NCBI GenBank assembly: GCA_944323145.1
Contig: CALURJ010000004.1
Coordinates: forward strand, 62,001 to 126,000
Length of the DNA: 64,000 nt
Direction: 5' to 3'
DNA from: Candidatus Gastranaerophilales bacterium
GTDB lineage: Bacteria; Cyanobacteriota; Vampirovibrionia; Gastranaerophilales; Gastranaerophilaceae
The notes under the pieces were generated by a model. It ran no database searches. It had not been told where the DNA came from and saw nothing but the letters and a program-made list of their open reading frames with translations. Below, piece after piece: positions 36,730 to 45,180 of the stretch. Made by a program: the position numbers and the translations under genes. The stretch's first letter is position 1; each line of letters starts with the position of its first letter.

Positions 36730-37587
36730 TTATTTGCCGCTGCAATTCTTTTTTCCATCCCAACTCAAATCATCACAATGAAGATAATCCATATTTTCGT
36801 TATAAAGAACCCATGCAGTACAACCGCGTCCCTCATGCGAAGATGCATCTCGACAATTTTTATCAAAACTATAACCGCTCGTATCTTCAGCACTACCTGC
36901 AGGAATAATACGATTTTTGGCAATATAAAAAGTAAAGACATCTCTCCCCATCTGATTAGGCTTTTTCTTTCCATTTACATCTATTCTGTAAAACCCGCAA
37001 ACATCTTTTACTGAACCATAATCACCTGAACAAGTTGGAGAAAGTACATAAGTTAGAATTGTTTCACCATCTGCAAGAACAGCCTTTGAATAACGTTTTT
37101 GATACTCATGGCTCTGAAATAAAGTACCCTTTAAACTATATGTATCTGCCCAACAGCCTAACGCTTCCCCTCCGCAATATTTTGTTATTTTCAGATAATC
37201 TTTCATGTAATAGAGCAAATTATTGGAATCATCAACATCATCATTATCAGTTAACAAATCATCTTTTAATGTCCACTGATCAGGCGTTCCAAGTTCATTA
37301 ACAGTCATAAGATATGCCTGTTGAATTGTTGAATAACTCTTTTTCAATTGAGAAACTATAACCTTTTCTCTATGACGCTGAATAAGTGAAGGCATTGTCA
37401 TTGCAGCAACTACACCAATAATGCCTAATGTTATTAAAACTTCGGCAAGAGTAAAGGCACATTTTTTTAGACGATAAGACGTTAAGACGTTAGGACGGGA
37501 AGTCCGTTTCGTGGAATTATTCCCCCTCTCCTTAACAAGGAGAGGGCAGGGGTGAGGTTGAAGTTGTTTGAAACCAATCCTTACCAT
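36730..37587 (-). CDS. Type IV pilin-like (prepilin-type) protein with an unusual leader
   Basis: 285 residues. The prepilin N-terminal helix CAFTLAEVLITLGIIGVVAAMT, with Glu at position +5 of the mature form, marks a type IV pilin or pseudopilin processed by prepilin peptidase and exported to the surface. The globular part has several cysteines (including CGGEALGCW, CSGDYGSVKDVCGFY and the last residues near NCSGK) for disulfides. The only start codon gives a leader of about 43 residues, whereas leaders are usually under 25. The leader is encoded by a hairpin repeat and an 8-bp tandem repeat, so the real start is uncertain. Poly-C and repeats lie upstream. Confidence 0.7.
   Translation of the reverse strand: MVRIGFKQLQPHPCPLLVKERGNNSTKRTSRPNVLTSYRLKKCAFTLAEVLITLGIIGVVAAMTMPSLIQRHREKVIVSQLKKSYSTIQQAYLMTVNELGTPDQWTLKDDLLTDNDDVDDSNNLLYYMKDYLKITKYCGGEALGCWADTYSLKGTLFQSHEYQKRYSKAVLADGETILTYVLSPTCSGDYGSVKDVCGFYRIDVNGKKKPNQMGRDVFTFYIAKNRIIPAGSAEDTSGYSFDKNCRDASSHEGRGCTAWVLYNENMDYLHCDDLSWDGKKNCSGK
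37470..37499. repeat. 8-bp tandem repeat in the pilin leader
   Basis: Plus-strand units GACGATAA, GACGTTAA, GACGTTAG, then GACGGGAA from 37494: three near-identical 8-bp units and a partial fourth, within the coding leader of the pilin-like gene. The unit length is not a multiple of three. Confidence 0.7.
37524..37546. repeat. Perfect hairpin repeat inside the pilin leader
   Basis: CCCTCTCCTT (37524-37533), loop AAC, and AAGGAGAGGG (37537-37546) form a perfect 10-bp stem. The following GCAGGGGTGAGG completes a string seen as a dispersed intergenic repeat in many bacteria. Here it encodes the LQPHPCPLLVKERG part of the pilin leader. Confidence 0.65.
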
Positions 37588-37690
37588 CTCTAATAAGGGA
37601 AGGTATTTATTTTTTTGTGAGCATTGCTCACTGTAATAGACTGCACGTCTTAGCCTCTCGGCATCTATGCATCTATTTAAGCCTAGAGTG

Positions 37691-37700
37691 CCCCCCCCCC
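37691..37700. repeat. Homopolymer C10 tract
   Basis: Ten consecutive C about 104 nt upstream of the pilin-like start codon, in an otherwise AT-rich genome. Confidence 0.9.
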
Positions 37701-37801
37701 GAAGTTCCTAAAATTAAACAATCTCTTCATAAATCAAGCTCCTTTAAATAACTCAAATCCTTATTTTAATTATAACAAAAGTTATTAAATTTTTCAATTA
37801 A

Positions 37802-37840
37802 AAGACGGTGCAAACTCTAAAAGGATGTTCCGTCTTAATT
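37802..37840 (-). terminator. Possible terminator of the 37866-38771 gene
   Basis: On the minus strand AAGACGG and CCGTCTT (7 bp) enclose a long loop and are followed by TTAATT. The loop is large and the U-tract poor, so this is tentative. Confidence 0.3.
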
Positions 37841-37865
37841 TTTTTTTATTTTAGAAACTTATTTT

Positions 37866-38771
37866 TTAATCATCTTCAACTTCATCATTTTCAGGAAGTT
37901 CGTTTATTTTTTCAATGACCTCATCAGGTAAATCTCTTAAAGGATCTTTTACCAGAGCCAAATCTTCTCTGTTTTGTTCTTCCTGTTTAAAGAAATCATT
38001 CTCTAACTGAAGTTCTCTTTGACGGGCTTTTGAAAGATTTAACTGTTTTTCTTTCAATTCAACATAATTATTGTTGAAATCTCTATTAACAGCAGAACTG
38101 TGTCCGAAAGAATGGAATAAACCGCCTAAAAGAAGAATTTGAGGAGCCCAATCCAACAATGTTGCACCCGCTTCTTTTAAAGCAGACGGCACTTTTGAGG
38201 CAAAATTATTAACGCTGTTTTTAACAGAAGCAATTGTTTTATTTGTATTTAAAAATCTTGCAGTTTTTACAGTTGCTTTTTGAAGAAATTTAGGAGCTTC
38301 TACACCTGCTAATTTTCCTGCAGCCTTACCGGTTAAAGCAATAGCACCAAAGCCTGCTGCCAGTAAAGTTAAAATAGAGAGTATAGGATGCTCTCTGTCA
38401 AATTTTCTTACCTCAGGAGATGCTTTTGATAATTCATTTTTAGCAGCTCCTACAAGACCGACAGCACCTAACGCAACTCCCCATAAAGCCCCGAGTTTTA
38501 ATCCGTCAGCTAATCTTGCAGCCAAACCTGAAACGCTCTTAGAGAAAATTTTTGTCGGCTTACCTTTTGAAAATACTGCAGCACCTAGACCTGCTGCAAT
38601 AGGGGCTGCTGCAATGAGGGTATTAGTTATCTTTTGATGCTTCTTATCGTTAGCTTTTTGAGCCGTTTTTAAATAAGCAATACGACGAATGGAGTCATCA
38701 TCCATGTTAATTAATTCATCAACTCTGTCACGTCTGCCCTGAAAACTGGGGTTTACTGCCGAAATCTGCAT
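37866..38771 (-). CDS. F-x-G-tagged membrane-associated hypothetical protein
   Basis: 301 residues from MQISAVNPSFQGRRDRV; I prefer the ATG at 38771 over an in-frame GTG at 38777. The N-terminal tag PSFQGR is the same type as SSFKGN and VSFSGK in other genes here. Three alanine/glycine-rich hydrophobic stretches (TLIAAAPIAAGLGAAVF, LWGVALGAVGLVGA, ILTLLAAGFGAIALTG) could insert in a membrane. A charged C-terminal coiled-coil (about 225-270) and an acidic tail follow. Function unknown. Monocistronic. Confidence 0.65.
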   Translation of the reverse strand: MQISAVNPSFQGRRDRVDELINMDDDSIRRIAYLKTAQKANDKKHQKITNTLIAAAPIAAGLGAAVFSKGKPTKIFSKSVSGLAARLADGLKLGALWGVALGAVGLVGAAKNELSKASPEVRKFDREHPILSILTLLAAGFGAIALTGKAAGKLAGVEAPKFLQKATVKTARFLNTNKTIASVKNSVNNFASKVPSALKEAGATLLDWAPQILLLGGLFHSFGHSSAVNRDFNNNYVELKEKQLNLSKARQRELQLENDFFKQEEQNREDLALVKDPLRDLPDEVIEKINELPENDEVEDD

Positions 38772-38898
38772 ACACACACCTACACTTTCACATGTTAATT
38801 ATACTGTATTAAAACCCAAAAGTAAAATTTTTTGCTATGAATTAGGAATATTGTTAAGATTGTTTACAACTAATTTTATTTTTAATATTATAAATTAT

Positions 38899-40188
38899 AT
38901 GAAAAAATTTTACATTCACACTATGGGCTGTAAAGCTAACCAGTTTGAAAGCTCTGTTATTGCCGAAGATTTAGAAAAAAACGGATTAGAGAAAACAAAA
39001 AACATTGAAGAAGCGAATTATTATATTCTAAATTCCTGCACTGTTACACATAAAAGTGATAATGAAGCAATGTATCTTCTGCGCTCAGCCAAAAATAAAA
39101 ATCCCGGGATTGTTAACATTTTAACAGGATGTATTGCGCAAACAGAAAAAGAAAAATTACTTAATAACTGTTTTATAGACTACATCATAGGCAACAATGA
39201 AAAATTAACGCTTTATGAAATACTAACAGCAAATAACAATGACAAATGTATTGTTGCTGATATTATGAAGCAAAAAGATTTCAATAAAGTAATACTTCAT
39301 GATATGACTAAAACAAGAGCTGCCGTAAAAATTCAAGATGGATGCGACAACAGATGCTCTTACTGCATAATTCCTTTTGCCCGCGGGAAAAGCCGGAGCG
39401 CTGATACTGACTTCATAATAGAACAGATTAACAACCTTTCGCAGCATGGTTTTAAAGAAGTAGTTTTAACGGGAATTCATATAGGTTTATGGGGCAAAGA
39501 ATTCGGGCTTGAGCTTTTAGACCTTTTGAAAGAAATTGAAGAAAAAACGACCGTTCAACGATACAGGCTGGGCTCTTTAAATCCGCATGAAATTACTGAT
39601 GAATTATTGGATTTTCTTTCAAAATCAGAAAAATTCTGCCCTCATTTTCACCTTTCGCTTCAATCAGCCTGCAATAAAACATTACGTTCAATGAACAGAT
39701 TTTATACGGTAGAAGAGTATCTTGAGCAAATTGACAAAATAAATTCAATGTTTGATCTGCCGTTTCTCGGCAGCGATATTATAACAGGCTATGCCGGAGA
39801 AAGTGAAGAAGATTTTAACATAACAACAGAAAATCTCAGAAAATCTGGCCTTTCAAAAATACATACTTTTCCATATTCTATCAGAGAAGGTACAATCGGA
39901 GCACAAGCTCCAAATCAGGTGGATGAAAAAACAAAACAGTGGCGCTCCGACATAATCAAAGCTCTTTCAGTATTCAAACATATAGAGTTCATAAACAAAA
40001 ATATAGGTAAAGAAAGAGAAATACTAATTGAAAAACATCCTGATAAAAAAACAGGAATGCTTAAAGGGGTTACAAGAAACTATTTAACAATTTTACTAAA
40101 CTCCAAAGACGAAAAACTTTTAAACACTTTGCAGAATGCAAAAATAACTGAATTTAAAAACGGAAAAATTTACGGAGAACTAATATAA
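38899..40188 (+). CDS. mtaB: tRNA t6A37 methylthiotransferase MtaB
   Basis: Radical SAM methylthiotransferase converting t6A37 to ms2t6A37 in ANN-decoding tRNAs. 429 residues from MKKFYIHTMGCKANQ; the upstream in-frame start at 38851 is unsupported. The N-terminal MTTase domain has the three cluster cysteines Cys11, Cys47 and Cys78. The radical SAM motif is Cys149-x3-Cys153-x2-Cys156 (GCDNRCSYC). The CKANQ signature separates MtaB from MiaB and RimO. The C-terminal TRAM-like domain is short. Confidence 0.92.
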   Translation: MKKFYIHTMGCKANQFESSVIAEDLEKNGLEKTKNIEEANYYILNSCTVTHKSDNEAMYLLRSAKNKNPGIVNILTGCIAQTEKEKLLNNCFIDYIIGNNEKLTLYEILTANNNDKCIVADIMKQKDFNKVILHDMTKTRAAVKIQDGCDNRCSYCIIPFARGKSRSADTDFIIEQINNLSQHGFKEVVLTGIHIGLWGKEFGLELLDLLKEIEEKTTVQRYRLGSLNPHEITDELLDFLSKSEKFCPHFHLSLQSACNKTLRSMNRFYTVEEYLEQIDKINSMFDLPFLGSDIITGYAGESEEDFNITTENLRKSGLSKIHTFPYSIREGTIGAQAPNQVDEKTKQWRSDIIKALSVFKHIEFINKNIGKEREILIEKHPDKKTGMLKGVTRNYLTILLNSKDEKLLNTLQNAKITEFKNGKIYGELI

Positions 40189-40220
40189 AAAAAGGACTCA
40201 TTATTGAGCCCTTTTTATTA
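40189..40220 (+). terminator. Terminator between mtaB and the BI-1 gene
   Basis: AAAGG-A-CTCA pairs with TGAG-C-CCTTT around TTAT with one mismatch, flanked by A-runs and T-runs, suitable for both convergent genes. Confidence 0.7.
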
Positions 40221-40225
40221 ATTTA

Positions 40226-40957
40226 TTAATTTCTGCTGTTTAATTTCGCAAACAGTCTTAAAATTTCCATATAGAGCCATACCAGAGTAATCATCAATCC
40301 CATAGCTCCATACCACTCATAATCTTTGCTTAACATATTCTGAGAAGCTGTTTCAATAAAGAAAAAGTCCTGAATAAGACAAAAAGCCGCAATACCAACA
40401 ACAATAAGACTGAAACCAATACCTACAGGCCCTGCTTCCCAAATTAAAGGAATACCTCTTCCAAAAAATGATGCAACAAATTGAATCAGGTATATAGCAA
40501 AAACAGAAAGCATTGCTGTTGTTAAAACTGCTTGAAACTTTGCTGTATATCTGATTATACGGGCTTTATAAAGTGCCAGCATAACAAACATAGTCACAAA
40601 AGTTGCAACAACTGCCTGCAAAACAATTCCCTGCCACTGCGCTTCAAAAGCCATAGATACAGCTCCTAAAAGAAGTCCTTCAAATAAGGCATAAGGTGCT
40701 GCAGTATACTTTGCAATTCTAATGTTAAAACAAGTTGCAAGAACAAGTATAAAAGATACAATTCCGCTTACTAAAAGCATAACCGGAACCATTGCAGGAT
40801 TTGTGAATAAAGAATAAACACTAATAGCAGCACCAGCAATAAGACATACAAATAACATAAATATCTTATTTACAGTACCTGAAATTGTCATAGGTTCCCC
40901 ATCGAGAATTCTTTCCCGGGCAGAAAATCTATCTTCATTTAATATAGGATTTGACAT
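40226..40957 (-). CDS. Bax inhibitor-1/YccA family membrane protein
   Basis: 243 residues with about seven transmembrane helices after a short polar N-terminus (NPILNEDRFSARERI). Layout and composition match the larger YccA/BI-1 bacterial subfamily, including the C-terminal IQDFFFIETASQNMLSKDYEWYGAMGLMITLVWLYMEILRL block with the conserved acidic residues (pH-dependent calcium leak in homologues). GGAAGGAG precedes the start. The physiological role here is unknown. Confidence 0.85.
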   Translation of the reverse strand: MSNPILNEDRFSARERILDGEPMTISGTVNKIFMLFVCLIAGAAISVYSLFTNPAMVPVMLLVSGIVSFILVLATCFNIRIAKYTAAPYALFEGLLLGAVSMAFEAQWQGIVLQAVVATFVTMFVMLALYKARIIRYTAKFQAVLTTAMLSVFAIYLIQFVASFFGRGIPLIWEAGPVGIGFSLIVVGIAAFCLIQDFFFIETASQNMLSKDYEWYGAMGLMITLVWLYMEILRLFAKLNSRN

Positions 40958-41037
40958 AACACACTCCTTCCTTTACCATGATTATATAACATATCATAAA
41001 AAAATTACCATATCTTAATAATTAAATAAGGTTTACA

Positions 41038-42822
41038 ATGCGGTTTGAAAATTTTAATAAATTTTTAAAATATTACGGGAAAGGCAGATATTTACGCCTG
41101 TGCGGTTTTACAGGGCTTTCTTTCATTGCTGGCTGTCTGGAATTTATAGGTATTGCGCTAATATACCCTTTTATAATGCTTATAATACAGCCCGATGCCT
41201 TATCAAATACTTTTAAATTTATTAAAATAGACAATTCATTAAGAAGTGGCTTGTTAATAGGTTTATTAGTCCTGCTGATATTTATATTAAAAAATGCCTT
41301 TATAATATTCACACAATACATGCAGTCAAAATTTGTAGCCAACTGGAAACAGACAATTGTAAACAAATTTATGAATTACTACATTTATGCTCCCTACAAG
41401 GACACAATGAAAACAACCCAGGCCGACAAACTTTACATAATTGAAACACTTAGCTCACAGGTAATAGATAATTTTGTCTTAAGGGTGCTAAACCTTTTAA
41501 CAAATACCGTAATTATTATAATGGTCGTATTACTTCTGCTGATTAAATTTTTAGTCCCTGCAATTATTACAATAATATTTGTATGTATATCACTCATTAT
41601 TCAAAACAGATATTTTAAAGCCAAAACAACAGAAATCGCAGCAACATCAGCAAAAAGATACCACCAATATAAAACTGCACTTTTAGAAAATATAAATAAT
41701 ATAAAAGAATTAAAAATTCTTTCAGCAGAAAAAATATTTTATAACAATTTTGAAAAATTCGCGGCAAATTTAAAACAAATTCAAATAAAACAGGGGTTTT
41801 ACGGAGCTATACCTCCTTATATCGTTGAAATACTTGTAGTATGCGCACTTTTAGTTATGGCATGCATTTTATCATTGCAAAATGCCGGTGATAATCCCGC
41901 ACTTATCGCCTCATTTGCAATAGTTGTAGCAGCACTATTCAGAATTGCTCCGGCCCTAAACAGGATTCAAACATCAATAATTCATATTAATTCATCAAGA
42001 AATTTTGTAAAAAAATTCAACGAGGTTTATGAGCAATGTGACTTTGAACATTTTGAGAAATTTGATTGCCCCATAAATGAAAAAATAGATTTCCACAACA
42101 AAATTCAGCTAAAAAATATTAATTTTTCATACAACAGCTCTAAACAGGTTATAAAAAATGTTTCATTTGAAATTAACAAAGGGGACTTTATAGGCATAAT
42201 AGGCCTGTCAGGAGCAGGGAAAAGTACTCTTGCAGACATAATTACAGGTCTTTTACCTGCAGATTCCGGAGAAATTATTGTGGACGATACTGTTTTAACA
42301 AATGAGAACTTCTCAAAATTCCGGCATATAATCGGGTATGTCCCGCAGCAAATAAATATATTAAATAAAAGTTTTAAAGAGAATGTGGCATGGGGATGTG
42401 AAACTATTAATGAAGAAGGTGTTATAAAAGCATTAAAAGCATCCCGGCTTTATGATATAGTATCAGATAATCCTGAAGGTATTGATGCAAAAGCCGTTTC
42501 AGGTACAAACGGGCTTTCACAGGGGCAGAAACAACGTTTAGCAATAGCAAGAGCACTATACAGAGATCCTGAAATTATCATTCTTGATGAAGCAACTTCA
42601 GCTCTCGATGTACAGGTTGAGCATGAAATTACAGAAACATTAAAACAAATCAGTTCGTCAAAAACAATAATAGCAATCGCACACAGATTATCAACCTTAA
42701 AAGCATGCAATAAATTAGTTTACATGAAAGACGGCGAAATAATAGATATAGGCTCATTTGAGGACTTGAGCGCGAAATACGAAGATTTTAACAACCTTGT
42801 AAAATTATCATCAATTAATTAA
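41038..42822 (+). CDS. ABC exporter with fused permease and ATPase (MsbA/PglK type)
   Basis: 594 residues. The N-terminal membrane domain (about 1-320) has six helices; the nucleotide-binding domain begins near IQLKNINFSYNSSKQVIKNVSFEI. Walker A is GLSGAGKST, the signature LSQGQKQR, Walker B IIILDEATSALD, and the switch His is in AIAHRLST. The arrangement fits half-size lipid-linked oligosaccharide flippases such as PglK, or lipid exporters. No glycosylation genes are adjacent, so the substrate is unassigned. Last core gene before tRNA-Asn. Confidence 0.85.
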   Translation: MRFENFNKFLKYYGKGRYLRLCGFTGLSFIAGCLEFIGIALIYPFIMLIIQPDALSNTFKFIKIDNSLRSGLLIGLLVLLIFILKNAFIIFTQYMQSKFVANWKQTIVNKFMNYYIYAPYKDTMKTTQADKLYIIETLSSQVIDNFVLRVLNLLTNTVIIIMVVLLLLIKFLVPAIITIIFVCISLIIQNRYFKAKTTEIAATSAKRYHQYKTALLENINNIKELKILSAEKIFYNNFEKFAANLKQIQIKQGFYGAIPPYIVEILVVCALLVMACILSLQNAGDNPALIASFAIVVAALFRIAPALNRIQTSIIHINSSRNFVKKFNEVYEQCDFEHFEKFDCPINEKIDFHNKIQLKNINFSYNSSKQVIKNVSFEINKGDFIGIIGLSGAGKSTLADIITGLLPADSGEIIVDDTVLTNENFSKFRHIIGYVPQQINILNKSFKENVAWGCETINEEGVIKALKASRLYDIVSDNPEGIDAKAVSGTNGLSQGQKQRLAIARALYRDPEIIILDEATSALDVQVEHEITETLKQISSSKTIIAIAHRLSTLKACNKLVYMKDGEIIDIGSFEDLSAKYEDFNNLVKLSSIN

Positions 42823-42831
42823 AAAAAGTAC

Positions 42832-42860
42832 TTTACAATAAAAATTTTTTATTATATAAT
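42832..42860 (+). promoter_or_regulatory. tRNA-Asn promoter
   Basis: TTTACA (42832-42837), a 17-nt spacer and a perfect TATAAT (42855-42860), 42 nt upstream of the tRNA. Confidence 0.8.
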
Positions 42861-42902
42861 AGCTACATAAGCCCCAACTGATTTAAGTTGCGGATGAAAT
42901 AA

Positions 42903-42977
42903 TCCTCAGTAGCTCAATGGCGGAGCAACCGGCTGTTAACCGGTAGGTTGTTGGTTCGAGTCCAACCTGGGGAGCCA
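42903..42977 (+). tRNA. tRNA-Asn (anticodon GTT)
   Basis: The acceptor TCCTCAG pairs with CTGGGGA, the D arm is AGCTCAATGGCGGAGC, the anticodon stem ACCGG/CCGGT has loop CTGTTAA with GTT at 42935-42937, and the T arm is TTGG-TTCGAGT-CCAA. Discriminator G, encoded CCA. It marks the left border of the accessory region. Confidence 0.97.
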
Positions 42978-43018
42978 TAAAGGAGATGTCAATTGACATC
43001 TCCTTTATATTTTATTTT
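42977..43018 (+). terminator. Terminator of tRNA-Asn
   Basis: A 32-nt perfect palindrome (16-nt arms, centre 42992/42993) starts right at the tRNA 3' end and is followed by ATTTTATTTTTT. Confidence 0.9.
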
Positions 43019-43531
43019 TTGTTAATTTTTTTATCTTGAATTTTCCATATAAGAAATAATGAGATATAGAACATCCATTGGGTTTTAATGGGACATTTGA
43101 AAAAATATTTTTCTGCCGTCTTTCGGCTTTGTGTTTGACTTTAACCCCCTTCCAAGTGGTTGACTGAAACTACTCAGAAAGTCACTTTATTGTCCACAAT
43201 TTTACCGTAAAATTCCTATATAAATCTGCCCAAATCGCGATAACCTAAATATATCGCCACATTTTCCGATGACACTTTCCGGACAAAAAGTCCGTTTTGA
43301 AATTCCACACCTTCAAACTCGGAAGCTAGTCGGAAGTTTAAATTATGTTTACATTTGAGCTTTTTGATAAAAATTATTTTATATATTTTTGTTGAAAGAA
43401 GTTATAAAAGCAAGAGTATACAGTCAAGTCTTGATGCAAATATGTTCGTACAAAAAGCTGAATTTTGTGTATAATATACATTATTAGGTGTAATATGCTT
43501 TGCATTTTTAATTGATATTTAATATTATTGT
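43019..43531. other. Intergenic region, 513 nt, at the core/accessory border
   Basis: No coding sequence is convincing here. It contains an orphan terminator-like hairpin (43280-43294), a small GCCG/CGGC hairpin near 43111, a direct repeat of TCGGAAG near 43319-43335, a good -10-like TATAAT at 43470-43475 before the sce7726-type gene, and the string ATGCAAATATGT at 43435-43446, which recurs at 50029-50040. It may hold remnants of an element end. Confidence 0.5.
43279..43299 (+). terminator. Orphan terminator-like hairpin
   Basis: CGGAC (43280-43284), five A, GTCCG (43290-43294), then TTTT. No plus-strand gene precedes it, so it may end a small RNA or be a relic. Confidence 0.45.
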
Positions 43532-43543
43532 ATGTGTGGAATC

Positions 43544-44149
43544 ATGAAAAGAGTTTTGTTTAAAGATCAAGATATAAGAAGTGTCTTGAATCAAAAATTA
43601 GAAAAAAAATACAGAGATGCTGATACAATTATTATAAACGAGCTAGGCTTATTGCAAGGTCTATGCAGAGTTGATGTGGCAGTTATTAATGGTATTATCC
43701 ATGGCTATGAAATAAAAAGCGAAGCTGATACTTTGGAACGATTACCTCTACAAGCAGAATATTATAGCAAAGTTATGGATAAACTTACTTTGGTCTGTTC
43801 AGAATCTCATTTTGATGATGCGATAAAAATAATTCCTGATTGGTGGGGTATAAAAGTTGCAAAAAGAACTAAACAAAACAATATTAAACTATATACTTAC
43901 AGAACTGAACATAAAAATAAAAATGTTGATCCTGCGGCTCTGATTGAACTTCTGTGGAAAAATGAAGTTTCAGACTTATTAATTGAAAAAGGACTTCCAA
44001 ATAACATAATTCACAAGAATAAGTCATTTTTGTATGAATTATGCGTAAATGAGTACTCATTAAAGGATTTAAAAGATAACGTACGTCTTAAATTGAAAAC
44101 CCGTACAAATTGGCGAGATCATAAACCACTTTTGTTAAATGTTGGTTAA
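43544..44149 (+). CDS. sce7726-family PD-(D/E)XK nuclease-like protein
   Basis: About 201 residues, in a family NCBI calls sce7726. The segment CRVDVAVINGIIHGYEIKSEADTLERL carries Asp, then Glu-x-Lys, at spacing matching a restriction-endonuclease-like fold (D and E-x-K about 12 residues apart), with a further Glu upstream in IINELGL. This suggests nuclease activity. An in-frame ATG at 43532 is possible, but GGA lies just before 43544. It converges with and overlaps the Beta-family gene by 62 nt. I recall family members next to Beta-type genes in phage P4-like satellites and islands, where a gop-beta-cII locus has been linked to phage exclusion. Confidence 0.7.
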   Translation: MKRVLFKDQDIRSVLNQKLEKKYRDADTIIINELGLLQGLCRVDVAVINGIIHGYEIKSEADTLERLPLQAEYYSKVMDKLTLVCSESHFDDAIKIIPDWWGIKVAKRTKQNNIKLYTYRTEHKNKNVDPAALIELLWKNEVSDLLIEKGLPNNIIHKNKSFLYELCVNEYSLKDLKDNVRLKLKTRTNWRDHKPLLLNVG

Positions 44150-45164
44150 CAGAAACTTTTACCCACGTTGATAAATTTCCTGTATTTTCAGTACCGTTTG
44201 CGCAATCGTATATATATTTGTCACCATTTGAAAATTCTTTGCCTCTGTAATATGAAGTTTCAATTAATTTTTGACACATACCTCTAAATTGACCAAACCC
44301 CCTTGAATCTCGACCTCTTACGGCTGTTCCTCTGTCAATATACCAATTTTCATTTAAAGTATATCTTAATTTGGCATAAGGTTTTACCAAACGCATGTCT
44401 AATTCAACGAACTCTTTTGAATTTATATTGTAATCACCAAATGCTGGTAACCTATAGCTGTCAACGAAAGAATTATAACATTTTTTATACAGTAGCCACT
44501 CTAAGCGCTTTGCATTATTTTGATCTGCATTTTTTGGGAATGAACCTCCACAAATAGCAAAGGAACGCCATAGATTGATTTCTTTTAAAGTTTTTAAATT
44601 CGAAATGAGAAAATCAAAAAATTGTTCAAATTGACCACTAAAGGGCAAATCTTCAAAATCTACAAGAAGATCAACTTTGGATTTATGTAACTCAATTTTT
44701 GAAAGAAATGATGCTATATTCTCGTTAATTCCGTCTGCTATGAAAGAAGATTTTAGACGCAAGCAAATCCCCCTTTTATCTAAATGAGCTATTTGTTTGA
44801 TAGCTTCAATTGTCTCTTCTTTTGCATCAAGCGTTATGACAGGTGTAACTTCACAACTTTCCGACCGGTATAATTCAAATATTTTTGGTATATATGCAAT
44901 GTGTTCTGAATCTTGAAGAATAAGAGGTGTAACATCAATCAGACACTGTGCGCTTCCCCATTTTTTCTTAAGTCTGCTTCCTAAATGTTGAATGTGCTCG
45001 TCTATGGTTTTTGACTGTTTACGATTTTCAAAATCAAATCCTATTGGTGGGATTTCAAAAAGAGGTACGATATTCTTTTTAATTTCAGGTGTTAACTCAG
45101 ATAATGCTTGGTATTCTCCTTGTTTCCATTTAAGGATTGGAATGTATGTGCTATGATTAATCAT
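44088..45164 (-). CDS. Beta-family protein (phage P4 Beta / sce7725-like)
   Basis: 358 residues; the pattern YIPILKWKQGEYQALSEL at the N-terminus, PLFEIPP, LIDVTPL and PVITLDAKEE is typical of the Beta_protein family (I recall Pfam PF14350). The size is right for the family. These proteins accompany sce7726-type proteins, and in phage P4 beta counters killing by gop. A TIM-barrel-like alternation of strands and helices is plausible but not proven. AAAGGATG precedes the ATG, with a 30-bp palindrome just upstream. No gop-like (ImmA/IrrE-type) gene is adjacent. Confidence 0.7.
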   Translation of the reverse strand: MINHSTYIPILKWKQGEYQALSELTPEIKKNIVPLFEIPPIGFDFENRKQSKTIDEHIQHLGSRLKKKWGSAQCLIDVTPLILQDSEHIAYIPKIFELYRSESCEVTPVITLDAKEETIEAIKQIAHLDKRGICLRLKSSFIADGINENIASFLSKIELHKSKVDLLVDFEDLPFSGQFEQFFDFLISNLKTLKEINLWRSFAICGGSFPKNADQNNAKRLEWLLYKKCYNSFVDSYRLPAFGDYNINSKEFVELDMRLVKPYAKLRYTLNENWYIDRGTAVRGRDSRGFGQFRGMCQKLIETSYYRGKEFSNGDKYIYDCANGTENTGNLSTWVKVSVNQHLTKVVYDLANLYGFSI

Positions 45165-45180
45165 ATTTTCATCCTTTCTG

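Noticed and set aside
42953-42977. tRNA-Asn 3' end as left attachment site with a duplicate downstream
   Set aside because: I looked for the T-arm/acceptor string again up to 64,000 and did not see it, so no attachment pair can be claimed inside this window.
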